Below are positions 26,468 through 35,565 of a stretch of DNA of 64,000 nucleotides, in pieces. Below the pieces are notes generated by a model. It did not search any database and was not told the DNA's origin. It saw only the letters and a program-made list of their open reading frames with translations. Every line of letters begins with the position of its first letter. Position 1 is the stretch's first letter. The stretch is from Thermoplasmata archaeon (GTDB lineage: Archaea > Thermoplasmatota > Thermoplasmata > Thermoplasmatales > Thermoplasmataceae), in assembly GCA_021802055.1 (NCBI GenBank), contig JAKAAY010000007.1, forward strand, positions 1 through 64,000, read 5' to 3'. The position numbers were made by a program, and so were the translations under genes.

Positions 26468-26710
26468 CAACCATTGAAGGCCTCTATTTATTTCTTACAT
26501 GGATGGGGTGAATGACTGGGCATTTCAAGCCGCTGTGAAATCCATCTCCATCCGTAAGCTTCTGATGTGGAATTCCTAAGCTGTGCAAAGACAAGTGCAA
26601 TGGCACTAGTCCCCTCTATGAGCATATTGTCCAGAGTTTTCGCTTAAGAATTACAATATTTCATAATCATAAAAGCAAACTATTATAAACCAGACCTCAT
26701 GTTTAATCTG

Positions 26711-27217
26711 ATGGTTCACAAGGAGCCGGGAACGCCCATATCAAGTCGCAAGATTTGGGATATAAACAAGTCGCTGATGGAAAAGGTCAATTCGCTCATA
26801 CAGAAAACCATTACGAAGTATGAGGCCGTGTTAAAACTGGCAACTATGGATCATGTCAGGATGGTGCTGCAGGAACTCATAACTATGCAGGAGCGGCTCA
26901 TGGGGCAGATCAACGATGCAATAGAGAGTGGCGGTTTTCCTGAGGATGACGAGGTTGACTTTCAGTATACGAAATACGAAATGATAGACCATCTCCTTGA
27001 AGAGGATATGCAGATCGATGAAAATGAGATAAGAAGCGTCCTGCTGCATGCCCTGAAGTCTTACAGGGATGTGCTGGCACTTCTGTCACTTGTATCGGCA
27101 GAGTACAATAATCCAAAGATAAGGTTGACAACCGAAACAATATCACAGGGCGTTCTCCTGATCACCAACAAGGTTCAACAACTCTATGACGAGCTTGTGA
27201 ACTCTGACTACTGGTAG
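26711..27217 (+). CDS. Hypothetical helical protein
   Basis: About 168 residues, almost entirely alpha-helical, acidic and without membrane segment: SLMEKVNSLIQKTITKYEAVLKLATMDHVRMVLQE, then an EDDEVDFQYTKYEMIDHLLEED stretch, then helices through LYDELVNSDYW. A four-helix bundle of ferritin/hemerythrin-like shape is conceivable, but no ExxH iron motif pair is seen. ATG 26699 exists, but ATTATAAAC centred near 26686 puts the transcript start close to ATG 26711, so the latter is preferred. 56 bases separate it from the UbiB-like kinase, which may have its own promoter. Not recognised. Confidence 0.68.
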   Translation: MVHKEPGTPISSRKIWDINKSLMEKVNSLIQKTITKYEAVLKLATMDHVRMVLQELITMQERLMGQINDAIESGGFPEDDEVDFQYTKYEMIDHLLEEDMQIDENEIRSVLLHALKSYRDVLALLSLVSAEYNNPKIRLTTETISQGVLLITNKVQQLYDELVNSDYW

Positions 27218-27273
27218 TCTCTCTGCCACGGAAGTGAGTATTTCTTAATAGCCGCTGTGGTTCTTACCCGGAT

Positions 27274-28830
27274 ATGACAGAAGAGATACCGCTCATGGGA
27301 ATAAGGAGGGCGGAGTTCAGGGTCATTTTAAAGTTGTTCCCCGTTTTCAGGCGTTACCTGAAAGACAGGAAGAAGGCAAGGAACAGGCCGGAGGGGGAGT
27401 GGGATCATAAAATCGAGGCCAATGCCAGGAAGGCCGTGAGGGTCTTCATAGAACTGGGACCCACATTCATAAAGCTGGGACAGATCATTTCAGCCCGCCC
27501 GGACCTGATGCCCAATGAGTACATGCTGCCTTTCCAGGATCTGCAGGATCGGGTGGACCCGGCGCCCTTCAATCAGGTCGAGGTCCTTATGAAGGCCAGC
27601 CTTGGCGATAAATACTCCTTGTTTCAGGAATTTGACCGCAAAGCCATATCTGGCGCGTCTCTGGGCCAGGTTTATAAGGCGAGATATGAAGGCAAGGATG
27701 TAGCGGTAAAGGTTGTGAGACCTGGTGTTGAAAATCTGCTCAGGAGGGATCTTGCGGTACTCAGACGTCTCCTGAAACTGGGCAGGAAGAGAATGGAGAA
27801 TTTCCTCTACCTGAGCATCAGCAATGTTGTGGACGACTTCAGCCACAGGATCTTCGACGAGGTAGACTACCTCCGGGAGGCTTCCAACATGGAGAGGATC
27901 GCACACAACATCGGGAATCGGGAAAGAGTCGTGATCCCCTCGGTGATCAGGGAGATGACCACAAAGGACGTCCTGACCATGGAACTCATTGAGGGAATAA
28001 AGATCACGGACATCCAGGGATTGAAAAATGCAGGAATAGACCTGAAAAGCCTGGCCTACAGACTCGATCTCTTGTTTGTCAGGATGCTTCTGAAGGACGA
28101 TATATTCCATGCCGATCCTCATCCTGGAAATGTATCCGTAACCCCTGAAGGGAGCATCATCCTTTACGATTTCGGAATGGTTGGATCGCTGGACTCCACC
28201 ACCAAGTTCAACCTGCTTTCTCTATACATGGGGATGCTCGAGGCCGATCCCGATATGATCATCGATGCGCTGCTTGAGATGAATGCGCTCTCTCCCTCCG
28301 CCAACAGAGGCGTCATAAGGAAGAGCATTGAGATGACCATGGCAGGTCTCCGCGGAGTCCGTGTGGAGAGTCGGGAGATGCAGGAGTTGCTTGAGATAGC
28401 GAATAACGTCATATTCGAGTTCCCCTTCCGGCTTCCCAGGGCGCTTGTGCTCTACATGAGGATGTCCTCGCTGCTGGAAGGCATATGCCGGCAGCTGGAT
28501 GCCGAATTCAGATTCATAAAGGTCCTTGGCCAGATACTGTACAGGGAAGGAGAATTAAAGCAGCTTTATTCCTACCAGCTGTCAAGGTTTGCAAAGAAGG
28601 CCGCGCAGTCCATAGAAAAGGGTCTGGACGTCCTGCCTCTGCTGAAAAGAAGGCTTGAAGATCAGGAGGAACCATTAAGGCAGAGGGAGGAGAGAAGGAC
28701 TCCTGCGGCCATCTTCCTTGGCTTCTTCCTCCTTGCAAGCATCTATATCCTCTCCATGGACTTTCTTGCAGGTCTGCTCATGTCTGCTGCAGATCTGATA
28801 GTATTTGCAACAGTTATGCTTTGGAAATGA
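27274..28830 (+). CDS. UbiB/ABC1/ADCK-family atypical kinase
   Basis: 518 residues. The KxGQ motif (GPTFIKLGQIISARPDLMP) and the Ala-rich nucleotide loop with ExD-type signature (SGASLGQVYKA, VAVKVVRPG) identify the family, followed by HADPHPGNV and YDFGMVG as catalytic loop and metal-binding DFG. Two hydrophobic helices at the C-terminus (residues about 478-518) anchor it to the membrane, as in UbiB. In bacteria and eukaryotes members act in ubiquinone synthesis; archaea lack ubiquinone, so the role here is more likely related to menaquinone or isoprenoid lipids, which is inference. Confidence 0.92.
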   Translation: MTEEIPLMGIRRAEFRVILKLFPVFRRYLKDRKKARNRPEGEWDHKIEANARKAVRVFIELGPTFIKLGQIISARPDLMPNEYMLPFQDLQDRVDPAPFNQVEVLMKASLGDKYSLFQEFDRKAISGASLGQVYKARYEGKDVAVKVVRPGVENLLRRDLAVLRRLLKLGRKRMENFLYLSISNVVDDFSHRIFDEVDYLREASNMERIAHNIGNRERVVIPSVIREMTTKDVLTMELIEGIKITDIQGLKNAGIDLKSLAYRLDLLFVRMLLKDDIFHADPHPGNVSVTPEGSIILYDFGMVGSLDSTTKFNLLSLYMGMLEADPDMIIDALLEMNALSPSANRGVIRKSIEMTMAGLRGVRVESREMQELLEIANNVIFEFPFRLPRALVLYMRMSSLLEGICRQLDAEFRFIKVLGQILYREGELKQLYSYQLSRFAKKAAQSIEKGLDVLPLLKRRLEDQEEPLRQREERRTPAAIFLGFFLLASIYILSMDFLAGLLMSAADLIVFATVMLWK

Positions 28831-29211
28831 CTATTCGACCTTTACCGTTCTTATACCCTTCACAGGGAATTTAACAGTCAGAACGCCGTTTGCATACTTC
28901 GCGCTTATTTCAACGTCCTGATCCACATCGTAGGGCAGCTTCACTAGCTTGTTGACCTTCTCAGGCCTCTGGTTCATGAGAACGACCCCCCTGGTCTCTA
29001 TCTTCCTTGAAGCAGTGATTATGAGCCCGTTGCCTTCAACCCTAACCTTTACGTCCTTCTTTTCAAAGCCTGGGAGATCTGCCTCCACTGTCACTTCGCC
29101 TGAATCCTCGGTTATGGTGACTGCAGGATACATGAACGTAAGCACCTCTCTTGCCCTGTCTCCCAAGTTCTTGACGAACTCTTCGGTGTAGAATCTAAGC
29201 GGTCCATACAT
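28831..29211 (-). CDS. Small heat-shock protein (Hsp20/alpha-crystallin)
   Basis: 126 residues. A short N-terminal arm precedes the alpha-crystallin domain (PAVTITEDSGEVTVEADLPGF through ANGVLTVKFP, with the family GVL-x-V-x-x-P motif); the C-terminus IRTVKVE holds the I-x-V anchor used for oligomer assembly. TTTAAATAATG about 27 bases upstream of the ATG suggests a leaderless transcript. It converges exactly with the UbiB-like gene, ending at the next base. ATP-independent holdase for unfolded proteins. Confidence 0.93.
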   Translation of the reverse strand: MYGPLRFYTEEFVKNLGDRAREVLTFMYPAVTITEDSGEVTVEADLPGFEKKDVKVRVEGNGLIITASRKIETRGVVLMNQRPEKVNKLVKLPYDVDQDVEISAKYANGVLTVKFPVKGIRTVKVE

Positions 29212-29456
29212 AGGGTGAATGAGTATAGCACATTATTTAAACCTTGACGATGCCTGTTTCCAGACATGGCAAACCTTCACAAACGCGCCACGCTGGATGT
29301 TAAGGTCTCTGCTCGTCACGATACCCATAATCTTACCCTGCGCATGTCATGATGCCCCTTATACCAGTTGTCGCGGCATATGATGCGGGCTTTCCCAAGC
29401 GTTGCTGAAGGAATTCGTGTTCTCCCGGGATCAGGACGATCAGGACCATGGACAGG

Positions 29457-30425
29457 TTATTTGCTGGATTTCTGTAATTTCAATGCTTCAGAGAGCCTTT
29501 GCTCCATCAGCAGCTCAGCACCCAAGTAAGGGTCGATCTCCCTTGAGAATACTCTGTCCATAACTTCCTTTGTCAGCCCGCCCTCGTCCATAACTTTTTC
29601 CAGCGATTTCCTGAACACATTCTCAATGATTAGAATAACCTCGCCCCTGAGGCGCCCTTCAGCATCCTTTCCACTGTTCATGTGAATCCAGTGCCTGTCA
29701 ATCTCTGCTGTAAGGTCGCTAAAACCCTCTCCCGTGAGGCTGTTGAGTCCAAGCACGGGTTTAATCCATTTGCCATGCGGTCCCAGTGCAAGGGTGTCCT
29801 GGATCTCCTTCATGGCAATGAAGGCTCCCTCCCTGTCCGTCTTGTTTATGATGAACAGGTCTCCGATCTCCATCATGCCCGCCTTTATCGCCTGAATTTC
29901 ATCTCCAAGGCCGGGCGCCAGGATTACCGCTACTGTGTGCGCAACGGACATGATGTCAAGATCTGCCTGCCCGGATCCGACTGTTTCCACTATTATGGGG
30001 TCGAAACCCGCAGCATCAAGCACCTTGCAGGCTCCCAGTGCCGAAAGGGAAAGGCCGCCCTTAAATCCCCTGTTGGTCAGTGACCTCATGTAAATCCCCT
30101 TCTCCATCAGGGATTCCTGCATCCTTACCCTGTTTCCAAGGAATGCTCCCCTTGAGTAAGGGCTCGAGGCATCTATGGCAAGCACACCAGGCTTTCTACC
30201 CTCATCCGCAAAAAAACCAGACAGTCTTCCTATGAGTGTGCTCTTTCCCACACCTGGAGGGCCCGTAATCCCTATGATGTGTGCCCTGCCTGTGCTCGGG
30301 TAGAGCTTCCTTATGAGTTCTTCCGCCCTGTCCGCAAGAATGTCGTCCTCGAAGATGCTGATAGCCCTGGAGATTGACCTGGGATCACCTCTTGAAATCC
30401 CTTCTATGATCTGATCTATGTTCAA
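29457..30425 (-). CDS. meaB: MeaB/ArgK-type GTPase chaperone of B12-dependent mutase
   Basis: About 322 residues. IIGITGPPGVGKSTLIGRL is the P-loop, VLAIDASSPYSRGAFLGNR the MeaB-specific switch region, ETVGSGQADLDIMSVAHT the switch II, and INKTDREG the guanine specificity NKxD. MeaB loads and protects the adenosylcobalamin cofactor of acyl-CoA mutases, matching the mutase genes just upstream. No ATG fits: the open frame extends to 30494 through the end of the TnpB gene, but the family N-terminus (LNIDQIIEGISRGD) starts at TTG 30425, one base after the TnpB stop codon. The element has therefore inserted right at the gene start. Confidence 0.92.
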   Translation of the reverse strand: MNIDQIIEGISRGDPRSISRAISIFEDDILADRAEELIRKLYPSTGRAHIIGITGPPGVGKSTLIGRLSGFFADEGRKPGVLAIDASSPYSRGAFLGNRVRMQESLMEKGIYMRSLTNRGFKGGLSLSALGACKVLDAAGFDPIIVETVGSGQADLDIMSVAHTVAVILAPGLGDEIQAIKAGMMEIGDLFIINKTDREGAFIAMKEIQDTLALGPHGKWIKPVLGLNSLTGEGFSDLTAEIDRHWIHMNSGKDAEGRLRGEVILIIENVFRKSLEKVMDEGGLTKEVMDRVFSREIDPYLGAELLMEQRLSEALKLQKSSK

Positions 30426-30426
30426 G

Positions 30427-31446
30427 TCAACTACCCATCCCTGACGGAAGGGGCTTGCTGCCGGCCTCCACCATACCCGTAGGCATGGATTCACCGAACC
30501 GCAACGATTGGCTGGTTGACAGCAGCCTGAAGTACTCAGACTTGCCGATTACCCCAATGTTTCTTGAGGCATTCAGATCCGCATGAAGTTGGAAATTGCA
30601 ATTCCTGCAGTGGGATTTTGATCCCTTACGGTTATTCCTTTCAACATACCCGCAATTAGAACGTTTCTGTGATGTGTATTCCAGATCCTCAAGTGCAAAG
30701 ACATCGAAAGGAGCATTCGCTATCTGTTTTGATATCACATGATGTGTGCCAAGCACGAACCGTATCTCTCTTCCGCTTGACTCCCTCAGTTTACGATGAG
30801 CGGGACGAGTGCCTGCGTGCAGCAATTTCTTCCTGTCGTATCTGTACCTTCCGTTTACACTTTTCAATGCCTTTGAATTGAAGAAACTGTTATTTGATAA
30901 CACAGGTATATTCTTTATGCCTCTGTCTATTCCCACTACCTTTATCTCACCATTCGCCTTTCTTCCGGCCTCCTTGTTTGGCAATTCAACCTGGACCGTC
31001 ACGAACATTTTTCTCTGCTTCGCATCAACGGCAACCTGTGCATCGGTATATTCTCCCCTGTATTTCTGCTTGAGTGGAGAATATGCAATGGGAAACACGA
31101 TCCTCCCATGGACGCTTGTCAGCGATATAGTATGGGTATCAGGATAGAGCCTGAATGTTCTCCCGTCATACCTTATGGCCAGGGATTTCATGCGTATCTC
31201 CTTCTCAAGATCGGTCTGTTTCAGTGATTCCGATGCCTTATCCCTCGCTGTCTGCACCAGGGCAAAAGCCAGTGCTGGTATCTTCTTCCTGGCGTCTTCA
31301 TACGTTGCCCTGTTGAGCTTGTTCTTGTTATACGTCTTCTCTGCAAAACCATAATCCAGAACCATCTGGCAAGCTTCCCTGAACTGCCTTCCTGTTTCAA
31401 GAAGGGAGGAATCGTCGGGGAGCTCCAATTTAATAGTTCTGAACAT
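30427..31446 (-). pseudogene. tnpB: Decayed TnpB (IS200/IS605, IS1341-type) RNA-guided nuclease
   Basis: 339 codons, from MFRTIKLELPDDSS (the open frame extends further to 31596). RuvC motifs are present: Asp in VVGIDRGIKN, Glu in FALEDLE, Asp in LHADLNASRNI. However, LEDLE is joined directly to YTSQ, deleting the roughly 50-60 residues that normally lie between RuvC-II and the zinc ribbon, and the zinc ribbon reads SQKRSNCGY...CRNC, with Arg where the first Cys belongs. No tnpA is adjacent. The protein is probably inactive as a nuclease although its frame is open. It sits inside the mutase operon between the B12-subunit gene and meaB. Confidence 0.85.
30439..30452. repeat. Candidate right-end hairpin of the IS605-type element
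   Basis: CCCT-GACGGA-AGGG forms a four-base stem with a six-base loop, next to the 3' end of tnpB. IS200/IS605 elements carry subterminal hairpins and their guide RNA scaffold overlaps this end. The stem is short, so this is a candidate only. Confidence 0.3.
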
Positions 31447-31494
31447 TGTTTGATGGATCACCGTATAATATATTGAATTTCTGTTCGCTTCCAC

Positions 31495-31513
31495 CCCCTG
31501 CCAGGTCAAGGGG
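31495..31513. repeat. Candidate left-end hairpin of the IS605-type element
   Basis: CCCCT-GCCAGGTCA-AGGGG: a five-base stem and nine-base loop lying between the TnpB start and the end of the mutase B12-subunit gene, where the left end of the element should be. Its stem sequence resembles that of the right-end hairpin (CCCT/AGGG). Seen directly; role inferred. Confidence 0.35.
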
Positions 31514-31540
31514 TCTTCCCGCTCACAAATGATAAGCCAG

Positions 31541-32008
31541 CTAAATCCTGTTTTTCCTGAGTCTTGCCTCCGCGGCTCTTTCAGTGATATGATCAATTAT
31601 GACCTTCAGGGGAGTTCCGGGGCCATAGTTTCCCGTGATTCCCATCCTTTCCAGCTTTGGTCGATCATGGTCAGGGATTGTCCCGCCACCCACCACGGAG
31701 ATGTCGTCAATCCCGCGTTCCTTCATAAGGTCCACGACCTTCTTGAACACCGTCAGGTGGGCTCCATTCAGCAGGCTCAGCGCGATCACGTCCACGTCCT
31801 CGTTGACGGCAGTGTTAACCACGTCTTCGGGAGTTGGAAGGAGGCCTGCGTAAAGGACGTCCATGCCTGCATCCCTGAATGCCCTGGCAAGGACAAACAT
31901 TCCTCTGTCGTGGCCATCGATCCCTGGTTTTGCCAGCAGTACCTTGATTGGCTTATCCCTAAACAATGACTGGCTCTTTCCATCCGCCAAATACCTTCCT
32001 CCCTGCAT
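31541..32008 (-). CDS. Acyl-CoA mutase B12-binding subunit
   Basis: 155 residues. KVLLAKPGIDGHDRG carries the D-x-H-x-x-G cobalamin-binding motif with the axial His, SLLNGAH and VVGGGTIPDHD the remaining conserved loops binding the nucleotide tail. It is the small subunit partner of the adjacent large subunit. The ATG at 32008 overlaps the large-subunit gene by 50 bases and is preceded by GAGGAG; a TTG at 31966 overlapping the large-subunit stop would remove the non-conserved first 14 residues. The 3' side is followed directly by the IS605-type element that separates it from meaB. Confidence 0.92.
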   Translation of the reverse strand: MQGGRYLADGKSQSLFRDKPIKVLLAKPGIDGHDRGMFVLARAFRDAGMDVLYAGLLPTPEDVVNTAVNEDVDVIALSLLNGAHLTVFKKVVDLMKERGIDDISVVGGGTIPDHDRPKLERMGITGNYGPGTPLKVIIDHITERAAEARLRKNRI

Positions 32009-33671
32009 TTGATATCTCCTCTAAGGTGCAATAGGCTTCAACAGCTTCCAGATAATGAGGCATCAGGTTTTCGTTAGGGTCTTTCATTGCATCCTCAAGC
32101 CTTGAAAGGATTGCGTCCACCTTTGCCTGGTCCCTCGTTGCCTTGACCTTTTTCAGCCGGTCAAGCTGGGCGTTCTGTGCCTTCTTGCTTATTCTCAGGA
32201 TGCCTATGGGCTTCTCGTTGGCCTCCTGGTACTTGTTTGCTCCGACCATTACCTCTTCACCACTCTCTATTCTCATCTGTCTCCTGTAAGAGGTAGCTGC
32301 GATTTCCTTCTGTATGTACCCTTTCTTTATGGCTTCCAGCATTCCGCCCATCTTCTCTATCCTGTCGAAGTATTCGTAAGCCTTTTCCTCCATCTGGGTG
32401 GTCAGCCATTCCACATAATATGAGCCGCCCAGTGGATCTATGGCAGCCGGTATCCCGCTTTCCTCTGCGATTATCTGCTGGGTTCTCAGTGCAACCTTGA
32501 CTGCTTCTTCAGAAGGCAGCGCCCAAGCCTCGTCATACGAGTTGGTATGGAGACTCTGGGTCCCTCCAAGCACGCCAGCCATGGCCTCGATGGTAGTCCT
32601 TATGATATTGTTAATGGGCTGCTGCCAGGTGAGCGTGTAACCCGATGTCTGAGTGTGGAATCTCATGAGAAGGCTTCTCGGATCCTTCACATCGTACTTC
32701 TCCCTGAGTACCGTAGCCCATATCCTGCGTGCAGCCCGCATCTTGGCTATCTCTTCAAAGAAGTCTATGGAACTGTTAAAAAAGAATGAGAGACGCGGGG
32801 CAAATTTCTCCACCGGTAGCCCAGCTTCTATCCCCAGGTCGATATAGTAGAACCCGTCTGCCAGGGTAAAGGCAAGCTCCTGCACGGCACTTGACCCTGC
32901 TTCCCTGATGTGATATCCTGAGATGCTGATGTAGTTCCACTTGGGAAGGTTGGCAGAGCAGTATGTCATCATGTCCCTTATGATCCTTATGTGGGCTTCC
33001 GGCGGGTACATCCATTCCTTCTGGGCGATGTATTCCTTGAGTATGTCCGCCTGTACTGTGCCGGAAACGCTGTCCATGGGTACCTTTTGCTTTTTTGCTA
33101 TGGCAACATACATTGCAGTCAATATTGCTGATGGCGCGTTTATGGTCATAGACGTGCTGATCTTTGATAGATCGATTCCCCTGAACAGTACCTCCATGTC
33201 CTTCAGTGATGAGATGTTTACCCCGCATTTTCCTATTTCGCCGTCGGCCCTTGAATTATCACAGTCGTACCCATAAAGCGTTGGCATGTCGAATGCAATG
33301 CTGAGACCTGACTCCCCATGAGCGATGAGATATTTGAGCCTCCGGTTTGTATCCTCCGGAGTGCCAAAGCCTGAAAACATCCTCATTGTCCAGAGTTTTC
33401 CCCTGTACATATTGGGATAGATTCCCCTCGTGAATGGGTACTCTCCGGGAAGTCCCAGCTCTCTTTTCTCATAATCTGCCGGAAGGTCCCTTGAGGTATA
33501 AATTTCCTTGATTGGAATCTCTGACGAGTTGAAGAATTCCTTGCCGTCATAGCCGGTTTTCTGATTCCACGGTGCAAGTGTTTCCCTTCTCCATCTCTCC
33601 CTGTCTGGGTCATCTGAATGCCTGCTCTTCATCTCATTCAGCTTCCCGTGATAATATCCTTGACTATTCAT
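31959..33671 (-). CDS. B12-dependent acyl-CoA mutase large subunit, isobutyryl-CoA mutase-like
   Basis: About 570 residues, TIM-barrel substrate domain of the methylmalonyl-CoA mutase family without a fused B12 domain. Family blocks: MYRGKLWTMR, GLSIAFDMPT, SGTVQADILKEY, SISGYHIREAG, APRLSFFFN, TQSLHTNSYDEA, DPLGGSYYVE. Two substrate-pocket positions that are Tyr89 and Arg207 in Propionibacterium methylmalonyl-CoA mutase (RQYAGF and VRNTY) are Phe99 (RMFSGF) and Gln217 (IAQKEW) here, separated by the same 118 residues. Phe/Gln is the combination known for isobutyryl-CoA mutase (Phe80/Gln198). ATG 33671 follows an in-frame TTG at 33680. Operon with the B12 subunit and, across the insertion, meaB. 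Confidence 0.9.
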   Translation of the reverse strand: MNSQGYYHGKLNEMKSRHSDDPDRERWRRETLAPWNQKTGYDGKEFFNSSEIPIKEIYTSRDLPADYEKRELGLPGEYPFTRGIYPNMYRGKLWTMRMFSGFGTPEDTNRRLKYLIAHGESGLSIAFDMPTLYGYDCDNSRADGEIGKCGVNISSLKDMEVLFRGIDLSKISTSMTINAPSAILTAMYVAIAKKQKVPMDSVSGTVQADILKEYIAQKEWMYPPEAHIRIIRDMMTYCSANLPKWNYISISGYHIREAGSSAVQELAFTLADGFYYIDLGIEAGLPVEKFAPRLSFFFNSSIDFFEEIAKMRAARRIWATVLREKYDVKDPRSLLMRFHTQTSGYTLTWQQPINNIIRTTIEAMAGVLGGTQSLHTNSYDEAWALPSEEAVKVALRTQQIIAEESGIPAAIDPLGGSYYVEWLTTQMEEKAYEYFDRIEKMGGMLEAIKKGYIQKEIAATSYRRQMRIESGEEVMVGANKYQEANEKPIGILRISKKAQNAQLDRLKKVKATRDQAKVDAILSRLEDAMKDPNENLMPHYLEAVEAYCTLEEISNAGRKVFGGWKEPVIV

Positions 33672-33777
33672 CAGAACCAACTGAATATCACCTCTGCAAA
33701 TTTAACATTAGCGAGGTGGGCAGTCATGATTCCAATTGGTGGCCGTAAGCAGTTTGTTGTGCCAGGCCGGAAGATAT

Positions 33778-34647
33778 TCACTGCCTCGAATCGCTGGCGA
33801 CTGTGGGAGCATTGGAACTGTCTGTGGAACCTTTGTAGTGCCTTATGAAATCATTTCCAAAGAGTCTGCAGGCTATATAGCCGACCAGTGCTGAAACCGC
33901 CCTTATGATGTACCAGAAGTTTATGACCTCCGGCTGGAAGATCGAAGAAGCTTTGAAATGCGACCATACATGCTTATGTTTCCTGGTTAGCTGCTTCCTT
34001 CCAAAACCATTCCAGAATGCCTGTTCTATGAAACCAATGATTGTGCTGCGTGTGCGGTGGTAGATCACACATTCCTCACAGTAGCCGATCTTTGCTCCAT
34101 GCATGACAGCCCTTATGTTCAGGTCAATGTCCTCTGCAGTGATGAACTGCCTGTCGAAGCCCCCAAGATCAAGGAAAAGGTTCCTCTGGTACCCAAGGTT
34201 CACTGAAGGCGACGTAACATCATAATTCTCGAAGTAAAGTTCCACCCTTGCGAGCTTTTCAAACGCCTCGTAACCCATCTGGATTGTCTTGCCGGCTACA
34301 ACTCTGTAGCCACGTTCAAAGTACCTCCTCACTTTCTGGACCCAGAAGGCGTTTGCAATGGCATCCCCGTCCGTGAAAAGGACATAATCGTATTTTGCCT
34401 CTGCCACTCCTATGTTCCTTCCCTCACCTCTGGAACATTTCTTTCTTATATAGCGGACAAAGGGGTATTTTACCGAGTAACTTCTGAGAATGGCGTAAGT
34501 GTTATCCCTGCTCATTGAATCAACTATGATGACTTCCATGGGCTGCTCCTGAATGACAAGGCTATCCAGCAGGTCCTTCAGGTACAACCCGTCATTGTAT
34601 GTGGTGATCACAACCGAAATGCCAAGAGCGCCGTTACCCAACTCCAT
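33778..34647 (-). CDS. Family 2 glycosyltransferase
   Basis: 289 residues. GISVVITTYNDG starts the GT-A fold, EVIIVDSMSRDNT follows, FTDGDAIA is the DxD metal-binding motif, and TAEDIDLNIRAV the ED catalytic-base motif. A hydrophobic stretch near residues 245-265 (FWYIIRAVSALVGYIACRL) may associate with the membrane. It probably adds a sugar to a lipid carrier or glycan for surface proteins. It starts two bases after the small zinc protein gene and is likely co-transcribed. The acceptor is unknown. Confidence 0.88.
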   Translation of the reverse strand: MELGNGALGISVVITTYNDGLYLKDLLDSLVIQEQPMEVIIVDSMSRDNTYAILRSYSVKYPFVRYIRKKCSRGEGRNIGVAEAKYDYVLFTDGDAIANAFWVQKVRRYFERGYRVVAGKTIQMGYEAFEKLARVELYFENYDVTSPSVNLGYQRNLFLDLGGFDRQFITAEDIDLNIRAVMHGAKIGYCEECVIYHRTRSTIIGFIEQAFWNGFGRKQLTRKHKHVWSHFKASSIFQPEVINFWYIIRAVSALVGYIACRLFGNDFIRHYKGSTDSSNAPTVASDSRQ

Positions 34648-34649
34648 TT

Positions 34650-34841
34650 CTATACCCAGTCCATTCTCTTGAGTTCCCTCTCCTTCTTTGTACCCTTCTT
34701 ATACTCCTTATAGTGTGCCCTGCAGAGATGTACCTTGCTCTTTTTCTCCTTAAACTGGAAGAGCTTCGATGCAAGATCGGCAGGCACTGTCTGGAAACTT
34801 TCTGCGGTACATCCCACAACATCGCATTCCTTGGCTGCCAT
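34650..34841 (-). CDS. Small Cys/His protein, possible zinc finger
   Basis: About 63 residues. CDVVGC near the N-terminus and HLCRAHYKEYKK near the centre give a C-x4-C...C-x2-H arrangement able to bind zinc; the C-terminus is very Lys-rich. GTTAATAT around 34864-34871 is about 26 bases upstream of ATG 34841, so that start is preferred over longer forms reaching 34916. It is followed two bases later by a glycosyltransferase. Function unknown; nucleic-acid binding is plausible from charge. Confidence 0.6.
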   Translation of the reverse strand: MAAKECDVVGCTAESFQTVPADLASKLFQFKEKKSKVHLCRAHYKEYKKGTKKERELKRMDWV

Positions 34842-34916
34842 GTATCTTACCATGTAGAACGCTGTTAATATCCTTTTGTAGCATGATCCCTGATACAAAG
34901 TTACAATAGGCGTCAT

Positions 34917-35565
34917 CCGACCGCAAATTAAGGAGACTTTCGGACTTTCGGGCAGCCGATTTATCTGAATGCATATATATTGTTTCGCGGATGCCTATGT
35001 TCTGCGACAAGCAACTACCTATCTGTGGCATCCTCTTGCCTCGATAAATTTTCTCCCAGATCTGTCCCAATTCCAAAAGACATCACTCACCATGTTTCAA
35101 ACGCCGGAATTGATGGGATAGCTCAAAGATCTGCCTTAGGAAGATGGCTTTCAATTAGGGGAACAAAGCAGCATTGAGTACCGAGATGTATCCTGGGCCA
35201 TAGTTAACAATGTTTTGGGCATGAAAGCCACTTGCATACATGTATTGGGCTGCAGGAATCGTGCAGGTACTGGCTGAGACATCCATTGTGCGTTCAGCCA
35301 TAATTTGGTTGAATGCGCTGACAGTTCATATCATACAATGAGTGTGTTTTCAGCCCGCAATGGAAGCCAGATTATGGCATTCAAGATGGTTCGATGGCGA
35401 TTCATTCCACTTGGCCATTTATGGGGGTTATGAGCCGAAATCGATTTGTTTCTTAATCCACGCTTTCGGTTCGTCATCTGCACAGGTTTCGTGACAGTAA
35501 TTCTCAGGCCATCGTGTCCTCGCAAGACCTGGCGGAATAAGGACCACCAATCCAACTGAGTCTTG
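34917..35565. other. Non-coding gap, 650 bases
   Basis: Contains only short overlapping frames on both strands with stops every 20-70 codons; none has recognisable motifs or a promoter with matching start. Composition is mixed and could be degraded mobile-element DNA. An AT-rich CATATATAT near 34972-34980 is a possible TATA element. No tRNA-like fold or tandem repeat was seen. Confidence 0.4.

Noticed and set aside
35331-35555. Possible transposase remnant on the minus strand
   Set aside because: The translation is basic and uninterrupted for 74 codons, but no transposase motif could be identified with confidence.
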